Shown here: piece after piece, positions 50,857 through 51,072 of the stretch
Layout: every line of letters starts with the position of its first letter
Numbering within the stretch: the first letter of the stretch is position 1
Origin: Pseudomonadales bacterium
Lineage (GTDB): Bacteria; Pseudomonadota; Gammaproteobacteria; Pseudomonadales; Pseudohongiellaceae
Length of the DNA: 51,072 bases
Direction of reading: 5' to 3'
Assembly (NCBI GenBank): GCA_028281635.1
Contig: JANQJM010000062.1
Coordinates: 1 to 51,072, forward strand
Program-made: the position numbers and the translations under genes
The notes under the pieces: model-generated
What the model was told of the DNA's origin: nothing
Seen by the model: the letters and a program-made list of their open reading frames with translations, nothing else
The model's database searches: none

Positions 50857-51072
<216 letters not shown>

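Overview
The window looks like part of the chromosome of a free-living, probably marine, gammaproteobacterium near the Pseudomonadales/Cellvibrionales (Pseudohongiella-like lineages would fit). This rests on the mreBCD-maf-rng-yhdP-nitrilase order at the right end, an FNR/Anr-type regulator with all its iron-sulfur cysteines, Pal, two acyl-CoA dehydrogenases, and base composition of about half G+C throughout. There is no prophage, insertion sequence, CRISPR array, rRNA or recognisable tRNA. The exact taxon cannot be settled from the sequence alone.

1-8.9 kb is an oxygen/redox stress island: Hsp20, four universal stress proteins (three tandem-domain, one single-domain), a voltage-gated-type K+ channel with a zinc-ribbon tail, a DksA/TraR-type zinc-finger protein, a YbhP-like phosphoesterase paired with a cardiolipin synthase, and an FNR/Anr homologue. 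Four FNR/Anr-like palindromes (TTGAY-N4-RTCAA type) lie about 41 bases before likely start points of the Hsp20, DksA-like, single-domain Usp and distal tandem Usp units. The regulator and its likely targets therefore sit together. 8.9-10.4 kb holds a split membrane/spermidine-synthase-like pair.

10.5-15.6 kb is a five-gene leftward acyl-CoA operon (two acyl-CoA dehydrogenases, histidine phosphatase, APH-like kinase, SDR). Next come pal with a UUCG-loop terminator, an HSL-type esterase, a DUF4105 (Lnb N-terminal domain) membrane protein, a 465-base structured intergenic region with two strong terminators and a possible small RNA, a secreted protein of unknown function, a possible 33-residue membrane peptide, a TfoX-N protein and a ThDP-dependent enzyme. 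22.7-27.1 kb carries a sodium-solute symporter with an exported NHL propeller, divergent from a TIM-barrel amidohydrolase and a HAD phosphatase. 27.1-29.3 kb is a leftward patatin/GNAT/small lipoprotein/PaaI thioesterase operon.

29.4-33.7 kb has an MFS transporter followed closely by an NDH-2-like/SelD fusion (selenophosphate synthesis) and a TPR protein. 33.7-36.0 kb has a lipoprotein aminopeptidase, YjbQ and a glutaminyl cyclase. 36.1-39.5 kb has a HIT protein convergent with a two-gene unit, an aldolase-SDR fusion and mtnA, which may form a carbon-salvage shunt for methylthio- or 5-deoxyribose. 39.6-42.0 kb has an orphan ExbD, a TetR regulator and a DUF445 membrane protein whose 3' end is repeated downstream as degenerate 65-66-base tandem copies. 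42.1-51.1 kb is the conserved cell-envelope block: nitrilase, yhdP, rng, maf, mreD, mreC and the 3' end of mreB.

The least ordinary items are the local Anr circuit with its sites, the DUF445 tail repeats, the mtnA/aldolase-SDR unit, the NDH-SelD fusion beside a transporter, the split and apparently exported spermidine-synthase-like protein, and two genes (DUF445 and mreC) whose best-aligned start codon is AUC.
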